NCBI GenBank assembly: GCA_965243615.1
Contig: CBDEVO010000003.1
Coordinates: 2,480,001-2,544,000, forward strand
Direction of reading: 5' to 3'
DNA from: JAJEEA01 sp965243615
GTDB lineage: Bacteria > Acidobacteriota > Vicinamibacteria > Vicinamibacterales > UBA8438
Length of the DNA stretch: 64,000 bases
The position numbers were made by a program, and so were the translations under genes. Numbering within the stretch: the first letter of the stretch is position 1; every line of letters begins with the position of its first letter. Under the pieces are notes generated by a model. It saw only the letters and a list, made by a program, of their open reading frames with translations, did no database searches and was not told the origin of the DNA. Below, piece by piece: positions 60,826 through 64,000 of the stretch.

Positions 60826-63800
60826 TGACACCGCTGCTTGATGCCTGTCCCCTGCCCGGAGCGTTGAGCCTCCGCTGGGCCGGCCGCCCGGCCCGCTCGG
60901 TGTCGGCTTGGTCGGCCGGCGGGGGAGCGCCGTTGGCGGTCGCGACGCTCCTCCGTCTCCGCGACGAGGGCGCGGCGGCGGAGTCCGGCGATGGCGAGGA
61001 GCTTCAGGTCGCTTGGTCCGGGGCCGCGGCGCTGGCCGACTCCACGTCGGCGAGCGATCTGGCGGTGCTCGGTCTTCCGCCGCCCAGCGGCTTCGGGCTT
61101 GAGATCACGCTCAACGGCGGTCTCGGACGCCCCGACCTTGATCTCGGAGCCGTGCTCCTCACGGGGCGGCGCCCGGTGACGCGCTGGTCGCGTGTCGGCG
61201 CGTGGTTGACGGTCGGGTCCCAGGTGTTCCTGCTCCCGTCGGCCGCGTACTCGATTCTCGAGGCCGTTCAGGCCTTCGATCCTGGTGCGTCGGTCCATGA
61301 CCGGTATGAGTGGGTGGCCCGATTCCGCGAGTTGTTGACGGCGGTCTCGCCGGCTCCGAAGGTCGACGCTCGGCTCGGCCGGTTCCGTATCGTCGTGTGC
61401 TCGGCATTCGAGATCGAGCCGTTCGTACGGCCGGAGGATGGTGAACCGGACTTCCGACCCATCCTCGGTTCCCGTGTGGTGCCGCAACCCGGCGATGCAG
61501 CGCCGGCGTCTACGGCCGTTGAGCCCGTCTTTTCCCCGGGCCTCTCCGAAGAGGAGCGTCCGGTCTTCGCGCGGCGGTTCGCCGATCTGCCTGACGTGGA
61601 TAGGGGCTACCCCGTGCCGGACGGTGTCGTCATCCTGACCGAGCGCATACGCTCGGCCCTTCGCCCGGTTCACCGCGCCATGCGCGGCACCCGTGCCGAG
61701 CGCGTCGCGTTCCTGGCCAATCCGGCGGCGGCCATCCGCGACGGTCTTGAGTCCGGCCCGCCGTCCAACCCGGCGTCGGTGGATGCCGTGGATCCTGTCG
61801 CGGCGGTTTTCTCGGACCACGGCCTGAGCGATCGGATCGTCGGCATTGGCCTCTGGGTCGGCAAGACGTTGCCGTGGGTGCGTCGATCGGGCGTTCCTTG
61901 GCTTCCGCCGGAGCGTTTCGGCCTCCGGATCGGCGACCGCGTCGTCGAGCTCGATGAGTCCCAGCTGACGGCTCTCGCTGCTCAGCTTCATCCCACCGAC
62001 GGTTCTCCGGCTCCGGATATCGTAGACCTCCCGAAGGGTGTACGGGTTCCGGCGACGCCGGACCTCATCGATGGTGTCGACGCTCTGTTGCGCCAATTCC
62101 CGCTCCGGCCCGATCCGGATTCGGAGGGTCCGCCGACACCGCCACCGTCTCCGCCGGTCGGAGATCCTCCGCTCGTTCTGCAAGTTGACGAGAATCTTGA
62201 GACTGTCCGTTACACGGCCGGGGGGCAGTCGGGCCGGTCGGCCGGCGTGGACCCCGGACTCGCGCGCGGGACGACGTTCCTCCCCCATCAGGCCGAGTGC
62301 CTGACGTGGCTCCGCGACCACTGGTGCGGTGGGGGCACCGGTTCGTTGCTGGCCGACGACATGGGGCTCGGGAAGACCTTGCAGGCGTTGGCGTTTCTGC
62401 GGTGTGTCGCGGCTTCGCCGTCTGGGCGCGGCCCGTTCCTCGTCGTCGCGCCGACGGGGCTGCTCGAAAACTGGAAGGCCGAGCATGCCCGGCATTTCGC
62501 GCAGCCCGGCCTCGGCGAGCCTCTCATGCTGTACGGTGCCGGGTTGCGCCGTGTGCGGGTTTCGGGCTCCCGTGCCGGCCCGGAGACCGCGCCGTCGGCG
62601 GCGCCCGGCTCAGCGGCGGCCGATCCAACCAGAGATTCGCTCGTTTTGTCGAAGCTCGACCTCGCGCAGCTCTCGTCGGCACCGTGGGTCCTGACGACGT
62701 ACGAGACGCTGCGCGACTACCAGCACAGCCTCGCCCGGGTGCGTTGGCGGGCGGTCGTGTTCGACGAGGCGCAACGGATCAAGAATCCGGGCGCGTGCGT
62801 CACCGACGCGGCGCTCGCTCTCAACGCGGACTTTGTTCTGATCGCGACCGGAACTCCGGTCGAGAACCGTCCGGCGGATATCTGGCCTCTTCTCGACCGC
62901 GTGGTGCCGGGCCGTTTCGGATCTCTGCGGGAATTCAGCCGGCGCTACGAAACCGGCGGCTCCGGCTCTGACGCGGGAGCCGACCTTGCCGTGCTCCATA
63001 GGCGGCTGACGACGGCGTCTGGTGGAGCCCCCGCCGTCATGCTGCGGCGGTTGAAGGACGGAGTGGTCTCCGGTCTTCCGGTGAAGACCGTCCACAGGTT
63101 TCCGGTCGTCATGCCCGACGTTCAGGCCGACGCGTACGCGCAGGCCGTCCGCGCTGGGCGCGGTGCCGCCAGGGGTCGGATTCTGGCGGTGCTTCAGCGT
63201 CTCCGCGATGTCTCGCTCCATCCGTACGGCCCGGCGGCGGTTCGGGCCGATGAGTACGTCGCGGCGTCGGGACGTCTCTCCGAGACATTCCGCATTCTCC
63301 GGGCCGTGCGCGCCGCGGGCGAGAAGGCCCTCGTCTTCATCGAGTCGATCGCCATGCAGGACTTCCTCAAGGCGGCGGCCGGCCCGCTCCTGGACTTGAC
63401 GATCGATCCGCTGGTCGTCAACGGCGCGGTGACGGGTCCGGCCCGGAAGCGCCGTGTGGACGAGTTCCAGGGCCGGGACGGCTTCGGCTACATGATCCTG
63501 TCGCCGCGGGCCGGCGGCGTCGGTTTGACGCTCACGGCGGCCAACCACGTGATCCACCTGTCGCGCTGGTGGAACCCCGCGGTTGAGGACCAGTGCACAG
63601 ACCGGGTGTTCAGGATCGGCCAGTCGAGGCCCGTCCATGTCTATCTGCCTCTCGCGCGGCACCCCGAATACGGCGACGCCAGCTTCGACGTGAAGCTCGA
63701 CGCGTTGCTGGAGCGCAAGCGCGACATGAACCGCCGGGTATTGGCGCCATCGGCGGTTGACCGCGCCGAGACCCGCCACCTGTTCGACGAGACCGTCGGC

Positions 63801-64000
63801 GGTTCGGCCGTGCCCGGGACATCGTCAGACTCGACGGCGCCGGGGCCGTTCGGGCTCGATCTCGCTTCGCTCGAGCCCGAGGAGTTCGAGCGGCGGGTCA
63901 TGGACGCGCTCGCGGCGTCGGGTCATCGGGCCCGGCGTACGCCGCGTAGCGGGGACGCTGGCGCGGATGTCGTGGCGGTCGGGGCGTCAGCGGCGGGACG
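60825..64000 (+). CDS. zorD: ZorD, SNF2-family helicase with Mrr-like nuclease domain (Zorya type I; 3' end outside window)
   Basis: Open from the ATG at 60825 to the window edge, more than 1058 residues; known ZorD is about 1080. Residues 1-480 are an N-terminal region without clear motifs. The SNF2 helicase follows: motif I LLADDMGLGKTLQAL (DDMGLGKT at about 511-518), motif II DEAQ (about 647-650), motif III ATGTPVENR, motifs V-VI GGVGLTLTAANHVIHLSRWW and DRVFRIGQ. At the end, LEPEEFERRVMDALAASG and SGDAGADVVAVG match the start of an Mrr-type restriction endonuclease domain, cut by the window. ZorD degrades phage DNA with ZorC. Confidence 0.93.
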   Translation, partial: MTPLLDACPLPGALSLRWAGRPARSVSAWSAGGGAPLAVATLLRLRDEGAAAESGDGEELQVAWSGAAALADSTSASDLAVLGLPPPSGFGLEITLNGGLGRPDLDLGAVLLTGRRPVTRWSRVGAWLTVGSQVFLLPSAAYSILEAVQAFDPGASVHDRYEWVARFRELLTAVSPAPKVDARLGRFRIVVCSAFEIEPFVRPEDGEPDFRPILGSRVVPQPGDAAPASTAVEPVFSPGLSEEERPVFARRFADLPDVDRGYPVPDGVVILTERIRSALRPVHRAMRGTRAERVAFLANPAAAIRDGLESGPPSNPASVDAVDPVAAVFSDHGLSDRIVGIGLWVGKTLPWVRRSGVPWLPPERFGLRIGDRVVELDESQLTALAAQLHPTDGSPAPDIVDLPKGVRVPATPDLIDGVDALLRQFPLRPDPDSEGPPTPPPSPPVGDPPLVLQVDENLETVRYTAGGQSGRSAGVDPGLARGTTFLPHQAECLTWLRDHWCGGGTGSLLADDMGLGKTLQALAFLRCVAASPSGRGPFLVVAPTGLLENWKAEHARHFAQPGLGEPLMLYGAGLRRVRVSGSRAGPETAPSAAPGSAAADPTRDSLVLSKLDLAQLSSAPWVLTTYETLRDYQHSLARVRWRAVVFDEAQRIKNPGACVTDAALALNADFVLIATGTPVENRPADIWPLLDRVVPGRFGSLREFSRRYETGGSGSDAGADLAVLHRRLTTASGGAPAVMLRRLKDGVVSGLPVKTVHRFPVVMPDVQADAYAQAVRAGRGAARGRILAVLQRLRDVSLHPYGPAAVRADEYVAASGRLSETFRILRAVRAAGEKALVFIESIAMQDFLKAAAGPLLDLTIDPLVVNGAVTGPARKRRVDEFQGRDGFGYMILSPRAGGVGLTLTAANHVIHLSRWWNPAVEDQCTDRVFRIGQSRPVHVYLPLARHPEYGDASFDVKLDALLERKRDMNRRVLAPSAVDRAETRHLFDETVGGSAVPGTSSDSTAPGPFGLDLASLEPEEFERRVMDALAASGHRARRTPRSGDAGADVVAVGASAAG

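Noticed and set aside
1..64000. tRNA, rRNA, CRISPR arrays and riboswitches
   Set aside because: Looked for but no cloverleaf, repeat-spacer pattern or known riboswitch core was recognised by eye; a covariance-model search would be decisive.

Overview
The window is very GC-rich (about 70% by eye) and reads like a chromosomal segment of an Acidobacteriota bacterium, probably of the Vicinamibacteria type. That assignment is inference. It rests on the gene families: a DUF1552 protein beside a secreted ankyrin protein, a large Oar-like TonB receptor with an N-terminal carboxypeptidase-regulatory domain, several secreted beta-propeller proteins, a PQQ dehydrogenase and an ABC permease with an M1-peptidase-like tail. 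No ribosomal RNA, tRNA or CRISPR array was seen.

Layout. 1-16.1 kb: the end of a DUF1552 gene, an ankyrin protein, an Oar-like receptor, a small cytochrome c, a LOG-family enzyme, four secreted beta-propeller proteins, the translation factor GTPase TypA and a tandem pair of DUF488 genes. 16.3-22.1 kb: an iron-type operator controls a Kelch/PQQ-propeller protein followed by a broken haem-type TonB receptor, a small protein and a methyltransferase. 22.1-31.1 kb: an ABC transporter locus that looks split. A receptor tail remnant and an ATPase lie on one side, a small His/Cys protein, a full TonB receptor and a permease with an inactive peptidase-like domain on the other, and a VapBC-type toxin-antitoxin pair lies between. 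31.3-34.6 kb: an RND efflux pump without a visible adaptor.

35-41.2 kb is a probable iron-responsive locus. With the operator at 16.4 kb, the window has five promoters of the same design: a sigma70-type -35/-10 followed 9-16 bases later by a palindrome close to TGAGACTNAGTCTCA, which has the 7-1-7 layout of Fur-family operators. They precede a secreted CbiX-like protein, a leader element with a strong hairpin, a small membrane protein, and a run of porin, FMN-binding protein, cytochrome b and ApbE. The last three suggest electron transfer to a flavoprotein outside the cytoplasm, plausibly for metal reduction.

41.2-52.4 kb: a PQQ dehydrogenase, a solitary Phd-type antitoxin, another TonB receptor, an intact-looking ISKra4-family insertion sequence with inverted repeats and a 9-bp target duplication, a solitary VapB-type antitoxin, a heavy-metal P-type ATPase, a secreted protein of unknown function and a truncated nucleotidyltransferase fusion.

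52.6-64 kb has the look of an acquired island: an integrase C-terminus remnant, an IS66-like transposase remnant, an AT-richer stretch, a secreted reprolysin-like metalloprotease, and then a Zorya type I anti-phage operon, zorA-zorB-zorC-zorD. The last gene runs off the window inside its Mrr-like nuclease domain.
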